From: an uncultured Ectothiorhodospiraceae bacterium
GTDB taxonomy: Bacteria > Pseudomonadota > Gammaproteobacteria > Nevskiales > Oceanococcaceae
Assembly: GCA_937141935.1 (NCBI GenBank)
Contig: CAKZQS010000002.1
Location: forward strand, 1 to 64,000
Length of the DNA: 64,000 nt
Direction: 5' to 3'
The stretch's first letter is position 1. Each line of letters opens with the position of its first letter. Positions 18,053 through 26,686 of this stretch are shown in pieces. Below the pieces are notes generated by a model. The model saw only the letters and a list, made by a program, of their open reading frames with translations, was not told where the DNA came from and did no database searches. A program made the translations under genes and the position numbers.

Positions 18053-19141
18053 TCAGTAGCTAAACGGCCAGGCCAGGAAATAGCGCTTGATGCGCAGCCA
18101 TACGCCATACAGGCCCAGCGGCTCGAAAATCAGGAACACGATGACCAGCAGCGAGAACAGCAGCGTGGACTGCTGGCTGGAGGACAGCTCGCTGATCAGC
18201 GGCAGCTGGCGGCCCAGGGCCTCCATCAGCGGGGTGAGCACCACGAAGGCGACCGGGCCGGCGATGGCGCCGAAGACGGTGCCGATGCCGCCGAGGATGA
18301 TCATCGCGATGTACTGCACGCTGAGCAGCAGGTTGAAGGGCGGCTCGACGGTCAGGTACTGCTGCTGGTAGGCGAACATCGCCCCGGCCACGCCGGCCAC
18401 GAAGGAGGACACGCCGAAGGCGGTGATCTTCGTGCGTGCGGGGTTCACGCCCATCACGGCGGCGGCCAGGTCGTGGTCGCGCACGGCCATCATCGCGCGA
18501 CCGGTATCCGACAGTGCGAGGTTGCGCAGGCCGAGCACGGTGGCCAGCGCAATCAGCGCATACAGCGCGTACAGCTTTTGCTCGAAGCCGATGGCGATGC
18601 CGCCGAGCTGCCAGGTTTCGGAGAAGGGCGTCAGCACGCTGCCCTCGGTCTCGGCAAAGCCCAGGTGCATCGGCACGCCGATGCCGCCCACGCCGCCGGT
18701 GATGTCGGGGAAGGACAGCAGCACGTGGTTGACCAGAAAGATCAGCCCGATGGTCACGATGGCCAGATACAGGCCCTCCAGCCGCAACGCGAAGGGCCCG
18801 ACGGCCAGGCCCACCGCGGCCGCCACCAGGCCGCCGGCCGGGATCAGCAGCCAGAAGGGCAGGCCGGCCTGCCCGCCGACCGCGGCGGTGTAGGCGCCCA
18901 GCGCCAGGAAGGCGGCGTGGCCCAGGCTGATCTGCCCGGTGAAGCCGGTCAGGATCATCAGCGCGCTGGCGCCGACGATCGCGATCAGGGTCAGGTTGGC
19001 GATGGTCAGCGCGTTGTGGCCGGCCACCATGGGGAAGACGATGGCGGCCACGATGGCCAGGATCAGCCCGCGCCGCTCCCAGCGCCCGGCCCACAGGCGG
19101 CGCGCGTCGCGGTAGTCGGCCGCAAGAGGTCTATTGGGCAT
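18053..19141 (-). CDS. livM: Liv-type ABC transporter permease (LivM)
   Basis: 362 residues with about ten hydrophobic segments. The family signature GFTGQISLGHAAFLALGAYTAA is near the N-terminus, and the conserved EAA-like region GVSSFVAGVAGAMFAY and ILGGIGTVFGAIAGP follow. It pairs with LivH to form the membrane channel of a branched-chain amino acid/organic acid importer (HAAT family). Order on the minus strand is binding protein, DASS carrier, livF, livG, acyl-CoA ligase, livH, livM. The Liv family also carries aromatic and short-chain acids, and the embedded ligase favours an acid here. Confidence 0.93.
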   Translation of the reverse strand: MPNRPLAADYRDARRLWAGRWERRGLILAIVAAIVFPMVAGHNALTIANLTLIAIVGASALMILTGFTGQISLGHAAFLALGAYTAAVGGQAGLPFWLLIPAGGLVAAAVGLAVGPFALRLEGLYLAIVTIGLIFLVNHVLLSFPDITGGVGGIGVPMHLGFAETEGSVLTPFSETWQLGGIAIGFEQKLYALYALIALATVLGLRNLALSDTGRAMMAVRDHDLAAAVMGVNPARTKITAFGVSSFVAGVAGAMFAYQQQYLTVEPPFNLLLSVQYIAMIILGGIGTVFGAIAGPVAFVVLTPLMEALGRQLPLISELSSSQQSTLLFSLLVIVFLIFEPLGLYGVWLRIKRYFLAWPFSY

Positions 19142-19246
19142 CCGCGGCTCCTTGGGCCCGCCGGGCCGTGCATCGTGTCGCCGCCGCTGCCGCCGCCGCC
19201 GCCGGCAGTCCGCACAGGTGACCGTATTGCTCTGGCATGCCGCCGC

Positions 19247-20143
19247 TCATACGCGCTTCACCTCGGCCTCGCCGAACAGGCCATAGGGCCGGAAGATCAG
19301 GAAGATGATCATCACGATGTAGGGGAAGACCATGTGGAAGTTGTGGCCGAAGTGGCCCAGCAGCGGGTTCACATAGGCCTGCGCCAGCACCTGCAGCAGC
19401 CCCAGCAGCAGCCCCGCCACCACGGCGCCCAGGGCCGACTCCAGCCCGCCCACGAGCACCGCCGGGAAGGCGGCCAGGGCGACGAAGGCGAGGTTGACCT
19501 CGACCTGGCGCGGGAACATGCCCAGGAAGGTGCCGGCCAGCGCGGCGAGCATGCCGGCAATCAGCCAGGTCAGCCCCAGCGTGCGGCCCACCGGGATGCC
19601 CAGCGCCAGCGCCGATTCCTGGTCGGCGCTGGCCGCGCGCATGGCCAGGCCCAGCTTGGCGAAGCGCATCAGCAGGAAGTAGGCGATCAGTGCCAGCGCG
19701 GCGCCGGCCAGCGCCGCCAGCGAGCCCAGCAGCACCTTGGCGCCCAGAATCTCGACCGTGGCCGTCGGCTCCCAGGGTGTGGGCATGCCGCGCGGGTTGC
19801 TGCCCCAGATCAGCAGGATGGCCGTGCGGATCAGGTAGCCAACGAAGATCGTCAGGATCACCGTCACGAACACCGGCCGGCCTACCAGCGGGCGCAGGAT
19901 CACACGCTCCACGCCCATTGCGAGCAGGCCGGTGGCGAGCATCGCGGCGAGCAGCGCCAGCGGCCAGGGCAGGCCGATGCCGCTGGCCGCGACCATGGCG
20001 AAGGCGCCAAAGGCCAGCAGGTCGCCATGGGCGAAGTTGAAGACCTTGGAGGCGCGGTAGATCGCCACGAAACCCAGCGCAATCAGCGCGTAAATCGCGC
20101 CCAGGGCGAGGCCCGAGCTGGCCAGCTGCACCAGATCCGTCAT
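19247..20143 (-). CDS. livH: Liv-type ABC transporter permease (LivH)
   Basis: 298 residues from the ATG of MTDLVQLASSGLALGAIYAL, the conserved LivH beginning; a longer reading to 20281 has no family support. About eight transmembrane segments, with the signatures YRASKVFNFAHGDLLAFGAF and FPAVLVGGLESALGAVVAG. It forms the second half of the permease with LivM, 105 bases downstream. The 165-base gap upstream contains a degenerate duplicate of the ligase gene's 3' end. Confidence 0.93.
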   Translation of the reverse strand: MTDLVQLASSGLALGAIYALIALGFVAIYRASKVFNFAHGDLLAFGAFAMVAASGIGLPWPLALLAAMLATGLLAMGVERVILRPLVGRPVFVTVILTIFVGYLIRTAILLIWGSNPRGMPTPWEPTATVEILGAKVLLGSLAALAGAALALIAYFLLMRFAKLGLAMRAASADQESALALGIPVGRTLGLTWLIAGMLAALAGTFLGMFPRQVEVNLAFVALAAFPAVLVGGLESALGAVVAGLLLGLLQVLAQAYVNPLLGHFGHNFHMVFPYIVMIIFLIFRPYGLFGEAEVKRV

Positions 20144-20160
20144 CGCTTTGGCCCCGCGCT

Positions 20161-20343
20161 CATGCCGTCTTCCCCGCGTCAATCGAATCCACCAGGGCGG
20201 CGTGGTGACGGGAGCCGCGTAGAGGGGCCCCATGCGCAGCATGGGGATCGCAGCGAACGATCCGGCACCGCACGCGGGCACTCGGCGCTGAGTGAAAGCC
20301 GCAGCCGTTCATGCCTTCTTCCCTGCGTAAATCGAATCCACCA
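20161..20343 (-). repeat. Imperfect direct repeat of the acyl-CoA ligase 3' end
   Basis: Bases 20161-20194 and 20310-20343 match at 31 of 34 positions. The second copy is the true end of the acyl-CoA ligase gene (reading LVDSIYAGKKA, stop). The first copy, in the gap before livH, reads LVDSIDAGKTA and a stop in the same orientation. Between them lies a perfect 8-bp palindrome with a 3-base loop at 20228-20246. This looks like the leftover of a tandem duplication or an old second ligase copy since deleted. Confidence 0.75.
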
Positions 20344-22156
20344 AGTCCGCGTGCCGCTCCAGCACCACCTTGCGCCGCACCTTCTGCGTGGCGGTCAGCT
20401 CGCCCAGGTCCTGGTTCAGTTCGGCACTGAGCAGCGCAAAGCCGCGCACCTGCTCCACCTGTGCCAGGCCGGCATTGGCGCGGTCAATCTCGCCGCGCAC
20501 CAGCGTGCGCACCTCGTCGCGCGCCGCCAGGTCGCCAAAGGAGGTAAAGGCGATGCGCTGCTTGGTGGCCCAGTGGCCGACCATCTCGGCGTCGATCTGC
20601 ACCAGCGCGCCAACGAACTTGCGCGCGTCGCCAATGGCCACCGCCTCCTTGATGTAGGGGCTGGTCTTCAGCGCGTTCTCGATGCGCGCCGGCGAGAGAT
20701 TCTTGCCGCCGGCCGTGATCAGGATCTCCTTCTTGCGGCCGGTGATGGTCAGGCAGCCGGCATCGTCGATCTGGCCCACATCGCCGGTGGCCAGCCAGCC
20801 GTCGGCGTCGATGGCCTCGGCGGTGGCCTCGGGGTTGTCCAGGTAGCCCAGGAAGACATTCGGCCCGCGCACGCGGATCTCGCCATCCTCGGCCAGCGTG
20901 CACTCCACGCCCCGTGCCGGCTCGCCCACGCTGCCCAGGCGGATGCGGCCGGGGCGGTTGTAATGCGTGATGCCGCTGGTTTCGGTCATGCCATAGCCCT
21001 CCAGAATGGGCAGGCCGATGGCGGCGAACCACTCCAGCAGTTCGGGCGCGACCGGCGCGGCGCCGGAGAAGGCCACGCGGCAGCGGTTCAGCCCGATGCG
21101 CTCGCGCAGCGCGCCGAAGACCAGCAGGTCGATCAGGCGCCGCAGCAGGCGGTCGGCCGGGCTGGCGGTGCCGGCCTGCTCTCGGGGCGCCAGCCGCTGG
21201 CCCCGCGCGAGCGCCCAGCGGTACAGGCCGCGCTTGATCGGGCTGGCGTTCTCCATGCGCACGGCAATGGCGCTGTGCATCTTTTCCCAGATGCGCGGCA
21301 CGCCCAGGAACACGGTCGGCGCCACCTCGGCCAGGTCGGCCTGCACGGTGTCGATGGATTCGCCGAAATGCACCACGCCGCCCAGCGTCAGCGGGGTGAA
21401 GATCGTGTAGATCTTCTCGGCCACATGGCACAGCGGCAGGTAGGACAGCACGCAGTCATCCGGCGCAAAGCCCAGGTCGCCGGCCACGCCGGGGATCATG
21501 GCCATCGCGCTGCGCGAGGACAGCAGCGCCCCCTTGGGCTGGCCGGTGGTGCCGGAGGTGTAGATGATCATGGCCGGCGCGTCGGCCGGCAGCGCCTCGA
21601 GCCGGGTCTGCGCATCCAGCGCGGCGATCCGCTCGCGGCCCTGCGCCAGCATCTCGCTGAAGTGCAGCAGCCGGAACTCGCCGTAGTTCAGCGTGCCGCG
21701 CGGGTCCACGACGACGATGTGCTCGAGCTGCGGCATCTCGTCCAGGCAGGCCAGCACCTTGTCCACCTGCTCCTGGTCCTCGCAGATGATGGTGCGTGCT
21801 CGGGCGTGGTTCACGACATAGGCCACATCGGCCGGCGGGTTGGTCTCGTAGATGCCGGCCGACATCCCGCCAAGCAGCTGGATAGCCAGGTCGGCATAGA
21901 GCCATTCCGGCCGGTTGCCGCACAGGATCGCCACGCGATCATCCGCGCCCAGCCCCCAGGCGCTGAACTGGGCGGCGACGGCCTGCACCGCCTCCCAGTA
22001 CTGCGCCCAGCTCACGGGCCGCCACAGGCCAAAGCGCTTCTCGCGCAGCGCCACCGCATCGGGGTGCAGCGCGGCGTGGCAGGCCAGACGGCCGGGCAGG
22101 GTGTGGCCGATGCGCTGCGCGAGCGGCGTATCGAGCAGGGATGCCGCCGCGCTCAT
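20309..22156 (-). CDS. AMP-dependent acyl-CoA synthetase (long-chain fatty-acid-CoA ligase-like)
   Basis: 615 residues. The ATG overlaps the upstream livG stop (ATGA) and has AGGAG ahead. ANL-superfamily motifs are all present: P-loop YTSGTTGQPKGAL at about 200-212, GYGMTETSG, the hinge region TGDVGQID, TGRKKEILITAGGKNLSP and the late ALVQID. The enzyme activates a carboxylic acid through an acyl-AMP to its CoA thioester in the cytoplasm. The layout resembles the large FadD15-like group. Its position between livG and livH is a recurring proteobacterial arrangement and suggests that the importer brings in the acid that this ligase traps as CoA ester. Confidence 0.92.
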   Translation of the reverse strand: MSAAASLLDTPLAQRIGHTLPGRLACHAALHPDAVALREKRFGLWRPVSWAQYWEAVQAVAAQFSAWGLGADDRVAILCGNRPEWLYADLAIQLLGGMSAGIYETNPPADVAYVVNHARARTIICEDQEQVDKVLACLDEMPQLEHIVVVDPRGTLNYGEFRLLHFSEMLAQGRERIAALDAQTRLEALPADAPAMIIYTSGTTGQPKGALLSSRSAMAMIPGVAGDLGFAPDDCVLSYLPLCHVAEKIYTIFTPLTLGGVVHFGESIDTVQADLAEVAPTVFLGVPRIWEKMHSAIAVRMENASPIKRGLYRWALARGQRLAPREQAGTASPADRLLRRLIDLLVFGALRERIGLNRCRVAFSGAAPVAPELLEWFAAIGLPILEGYGMTETSGITHYNRPGRIRLGSVGEPARGVECTLAEDGEIRVRGPNVFLGYLDNPEATAEAIDADGWLATGDVGQIDDAGCLTITGRKKEILITAGGKNLSPARIENALKTSPYIKEAVAIGDARKFVGALVQIDAEMVGHWATKQRIAFTSFGDLAARDEVRTLVRGEIDRANAGLAQVEQVRGFALLSAELNQDLGELTATQKVRRKVVLERHADLVDSIYAGKKA

Positions 22157-22958
22157 GCCGGGTTCTCCTGGGCAGCTTCGCCGGGGTCCCCGTCGTCGGG
22201 TGCGCCGCCGATGTAGGCGGCGATGACCTCGGGGTTCTGCCGCACCTCCTGCGGTGCGCCGCAGGCGATCAGGCGGCCAAAGTCGAGCACGGCCACGCGG
22301 TCGGCCAGGTCCATCACAAAGCCCAGCTCGTGCTCGATCAGCACGATGGTGATGTCGCGCTCGGCGCGCAGGTCCAGCAGGTAGGCGGCCAAATCCTCGG
22401 TCTCCTCCTGGTTCAGGCCAGCGGCGGGCTCGTCGAGCAGCAGCAGGCGCGGGGCCATGCACAGTGCGCGACCCAGTTCGATGCGTTTACGCACGCCATA
22501 AGGCAGCAGCCCCACGGGGTAGTCGCGCCAGCGCGCCAAGTGCAAAAAGTCGATGACCTCTTCCACCGCGGCGCGGTGCTCGGCCTCATTGGCCAGCGCG
22601 CCGGGCAGGCCGAGCCAGTCCGCCCACCAGCGGCTGCCCATGCGCGGGTGCCGGCCGAGCATCAGGTTGTCCAGCGTGCTCAGGTTGTCGAACAGCGCCA
22701 GGTTCTGGAACACGCGGCCCACGCCCGCCGCGGCGATCTGGTGTGGCGCCAGCGCCAGCAGGTCGGCCCCCGCCAGCGTGATGCTGCCCTGCTGCGGCCG
22801 GTACAGACCGGAGATGCAGTTGTACAGCGAGGATTTGCCGGCGCCGTTGGGGCCGATGACGGCCAGCAGTTCGCGCTCGTGCACGGCCAGGTCGATGCCA
22901 TCCAGCGCGGTCACATTGCCAAAGCGCAGGCCCAGGCCGCGCACCTCCAGCAGCGCGC

Positions 22959-22971
<13 letters not shown>
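22153..22971 (-). CDS. livG: Liv-type ABC transporter ATP-binding protein (LivG)
   Basis: 272 residues. Walker A is GPNGAGKSS, the signature region is LPYGVRKRIELGRAL (a LivG-type variant), Walker B is LLLLDEPAAGLN, and the switch His is in IEHELGFVMDLADRV. It energises import with LivF. It overlaps livF by 13 bases upstream and the ligase gene by four bases downstream, so the three are translationally coupled. The C-terminal 30 residues are acidic and typical of LivG. Confidence 0.94.
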
Positions 22972-23741
<770 letters not shown>

Positions 23742-23751
23742 CAGACGCGGC

Positions 23752-25125
23752 TCACCCCAGCACCATTAAGCAGACCAGTGTCACGCAGGTCGCGCCGACC
23801 AAATTCAGCAGCAGCCCCTCGCGGGCCATGCGCGCGGCGCTGACCACGCCGGAGCCATACACAATGGCGTTGGGCGCCGTGGCCACCGGCAGCATGAAGG
23901 CGCAGCTCGCGCTCATGGCGGCGGGCAGCATCAGCAGCCGCGGGTCGATGCCCGCCGCGAGCGCGGCCAGCGCGAGGATCGGCATCAGCAGCACCGCCGC
24001 CGCGGTATTGCTGGTGATTTCCGTCAGCAGTGTGACGCTGAGCGCGATCGTGAACACCGCCAGCCACAGCGGCCAGGCACCCACGCCCGCCAGGGCCTCG
24101 CCTAGCAGCGCGCTCAGGCCCGAGACGGAGAAGGCCTTGGCGATGGCAATGCCGCCGCCAAACAGGATCAGCACCCCCCAGGGGATGCGCTCGGCCGCCT
24201 GCCAGCTCAGCAGCCGGCCGCCGCGGCCGTCCGGAATCACGAACAGCGCCACGACGGCCAGCAGCGCCACGCTGGCGTCGTTGGCCTGTGGCAGGTTCAG
24301 CCACTGGCTCCAGCCGCCGAAGGGCTCGCGCCGGGTCACCCAGGCCAGCGCCGTCAGCGCAAACACGATCAGCGTGCGGCGCTCGGCCGGTTGCCAGGGG
24401 CCGACCTCCGGCACCGCCGGCGCGGGGGTGCCGCCCAGGTTTCGCGTCAGCCACAGGCCCGCCAGCGGCACGAAGAGCAGCACCAGCGGCAGCGCCCAGC
24501 TCATCCACTGCGTGAAGCTGGGCACCGTGCCGAACTCGTCGCCGTAGACCTGCATGAAGACCAGGTTCGGCGGCGTGCCGATGGGCGTGCCGATGCCACC
24601 GATGCTCGCCGCATAGGCGATGCCCAGCAGCAGCGGCGGCGCCAGCAGCGCATGGCCGCTGCCCAGCACGGCCAGCGCGACCGGCAGCAGCATCAGCGTG
24701 GTGGCCGTGTTCGAGATCCACATCGACAACAGCGCCGCGGCCGCCATGAAGCCCAGCACCAGCCGCCGGGCATCGCCGCCGCCAAAGAGCCGCACCATGT
24801 TCAGCGCCAGGCGCCGGTGGGCGCCGCTGTGCTCCATGGCCTTGGACAGCACAAAGCCGCCGAGCAGTAGCAGGATCAGCGGGCTGCCATAGGCCGCGCC
24901 GAGCTGCTCCGGGCTCAGCACGCCGACCAGCGGCAGCAGCGCCAGCGGCAGCATCGAGGTGATGGGAATCGGGATCGGCTCGAAGACCCACCAGCAGGCG
25001 CAGACGACGGCCACCGCCGCGGTCCAGGCCCTCGCCGCCGGCTGCCCGTTCGCCAGCAGGGCTGCAAAGGCGCCGCTGGCGGCCAGCAGGCCCAGCAGCA
25101 GCGCCAGGCGGTCGCGTGCGCGCAT
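23752..25125 (-). CDS. DASS/SLC13 family anion (dicarboxylate) transporter
   Basis: 457 residues, about 11-12 membrane segments. The two SNT substrate-binding motifs of divalent anion:sodium symporters are clear: MWISNTATTLMLLP in the first half and TEITSNTAAAVLLMP in the second, in the inverted-repeat arrangement of the VcINDY fold. This family imports succinate-like dicarboxylates, sulfate or related anions with sodium. It sits between the ABC binding-protein gene (15 bases upstream) and livF (10 bases downstream), an unusual neighbour for a Liv operon, suggesting two routes for related acids or a carrier for a product. Confidence 0.9.
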   Translation of the reverse strand: MRARDRLALLLGLLAASGAFAALLANGQPAARAWTAAVAVVCACWWVFEPIPIPITSMLPLALLPLVGVLSPEQLGAAYGSPLILLLLGGFVLSKAMEHSGAHRRLALNMVRLFGGGDARRLVLGFMAAAALLSMWISNTATTLMLLPVALAVLGSGHALLAPPLLLGIAYAASIGGIGTPIGTPPNLVFMQVYGDEFGTVPSFTQWMSWALPLVLLFVPLAGLWLTRNLGGTPAPAVPEVGPWQPAERRTLIVFALTALAWVTRREPFGGWSQWLNLPQANDASVALLAVVALFVIPDGRGGRLLSWQAAERIPWGVLILFGGGIAIAKAFSVSGLSALLGEALAGVGAWPLWLAVFTIALSVTLLTEITSNTAAAVLLMPILALAALAAGIDPRLLMLPAAMSASCAFMLPVATAPNAIVYGSGVVSAARMAREGLLLNLVGATCVTLVCLMVLG

Positions 25126-25140
25126 TGTGGGGCCGGGTGC

Positions 25141-26409
25141 TCAGGGCTGCGCGTTCGGCGTGGCCTGCAGGGCCTGCGGTTGGGCAAAGGGCGCCACCTC
25201 GCGCCAGCTGGCCTGGTCCATCAGCGGCTTGAGCACCCGGGCCTCGACGCCCACGACGTAGGGCATGTCGGTGAAGTCCAGCTTGAAGGGCACCGCGCCG
25301 CCGGCGTCGTAGTCCTCCAGCGTGGTCAGCGCCTGCATGAAGCCCTCGCGCGACGGGTCGCCGGCGGCCAGGGCGCGGCTGAACACGTCCAGCGCGATCC
25401 GGCCCTGCAGGTAGGAGGTCATCATGTAGAAGTCCGGCGGGGCCATGTCGCGGCCGTACTGCTCGTACAGGGCCTCGAATTCGCGGGCGAAGGGCGTGTC
25501 CTCGCCCCAGTAGGGCGAGCCCATGACCCAGTAGTAGTTGTCGAAGACCGAGGGCGGGATGACCTCCGGGTCGAAAAAGCGGTCGATCCAGGAGGGCGTG
25601 TTGCCGATCCAGATCGGCGCGTAGTCCAGCTGCGCCGCCGTGCCCAGCGCCGGACCGGTGGCCGAGGGCAGCACCGTCAGCAGCACATGGGTGGCGCCGG
25701 CTTTTTTGAGCGCATTGATGGCCGCCGTGAAGTCGGCCTGCCCGGGGGCGTTGGCCTGCTCGGCAACGATCTCGACCCCATGGTGTTCGGCGGCCTGGCG
25801 CCAGGCCTGCAGGCCGTCTTTGCCGTAGTCGTCGTGCTGGTACAGGATGCCGGGCCGGATCTGGTCCTTGCCGCCGGCATGTTCCACCGCCCAATCGAAG
25901 GCGCGCATGGCCTCGACCTGATAGGAGGGGCCGCCCGGGGGCGTGTAGCGAAACTCGGCCATCTTCGAGGACAGCGAGGCGGGGAAGGCGACCAGGCCAT
26001 GGCGTTGCAGCAGCGGCCGCAGCGGCAGGGTGTTGGGCGTGCCGAAACTGGTGCCGATGAACAGCACCTCGTCGCGGATCTCGTTGAAGAGCTGCACCGA
26101 GCGCTGCGGGTTGTAGCCGTGGTCGCGCTCGACCAGCTCCAGCGTCCAGCCCGCGGGCAGCAGCCCGCTGTCCCCGTCGTTCACGTGCTTGGCGAGCAGC
26201 CGTTTGCCAATGGCATAGGGGATGCCGACCACGGCGGCGGGGCCGCTTTCGTCGTTCAGCGCGCCGATGCGCAGCACCTTGCCTTCCAGGTCCACGCCCG
26301 GAATCGCGGGCGTCGCGGACTCCCGCCCGCCATCGCCCGAACACGCGGCCATTGCCAGCAGCGCGGACCCGAAGGCCGCAGCCGCACCCAACCGGCGCCA
26401 TTGCACCAT
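25141..26409 (-). CDS. Liv-type ABC transporter substrate-binding lipoprotein
   Basis: 422 residues from the ATG preceded by AGGAGAG. Lipobox LLAMAAC with an acidic-glycine linker. The mature protein is a type-I periplasmic binding protein (peripla_BP_6 family): VLRIGALNDESGPAAVVG, then GTSFGTPNTLPLRP, the hinge-adjacent YQHDDYGKDGLQAWRQ and HVLLTVLPSATGPAL. The ligand is not predictable from sequence; several aromatic residues (WIGNTPSWIDRFF, NYYWVMGSPYWG) line the likely cleft and would suit a hydrophobic or aromatic acid. It is the first gene of the importer operon, divergent from the penicillin-acylase gene across 277 bases. Confidence 0.9.
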   Translation of the reverse strand: MVQWRRLGAAAAFGSALLAMAACSGDGGRESATPAIPGVDLEGKVLRIGALNDESGPAAVVGIPYAIGKRLLAKHVNDGDSGLLPAGWTLELVERDHGYNPQRSVQLFNEIRDEVLFIGTSFGTPNTLPLRPLLQRHGLVAFPASLSSKMAEFRYTPPGGPSYQVEAMRAFDWAVEHAGGKDQIRPGILYQHDDYGKDGLQAWRQAAEHHGVEIVAEQANAPGQADFTAAINALKKAGATHVLLTVLPSATGPALGTAAQLDYAPIWIGNTPSWIDRFFDPEVIPPSVFDNYYWVMGSPYWGEDTPFAREFEALYEQYGRDMAPPDFYMMTSYLQGRIALDVFSRALAAGDPSREGFMQALTTLEDYDAGGAVPFKLDFTDMPYVVGVEARVLKPLMDQASWREVAPFAQPQALQATPNAQP

Positions 26410-26686
26410 GTGTCTTCTCTCCTGCACCCGAGGCGCCAAGGTGCCACAGAGCACTGGGCCGGTCCAGAGTGGATCGGCCGCGCCGCCCGCGGCGTGCCGG
26501 GGTGGCCGCAGGGCCCCGCGCCGCGCCGTGCCCCGGCGCCGCAGCGGCGACGGCACCGGCCGTGGCCGGGCAGCGGCCGGGGCACGGTGCGCGGCTTGCG
26601 GCCGCCCTGTCGTAAGTTTTTCGCAGGCCGGCCCGCTGGGCACGAGCCGGCGCTAGGATCAGCCGCGAGAGGACGGAGACAACACA

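Noticed and set aside
20228-20246. Perfect hairpin CCCCATGC-GCA-GCATGGGG in the livH-ligase gap as a terminator
   Set aside because: No T-run on either side, and it would cut the operon; more likely a processing element or REP-like palindrome.
17840-22216. Plus-strand open frame of about 1450 codons across livM, livH and the ligase gene
   Set aside because: It is a Gln/Arg/Ala/His-rich antisense frame running through several real genes and intergenic gaps.
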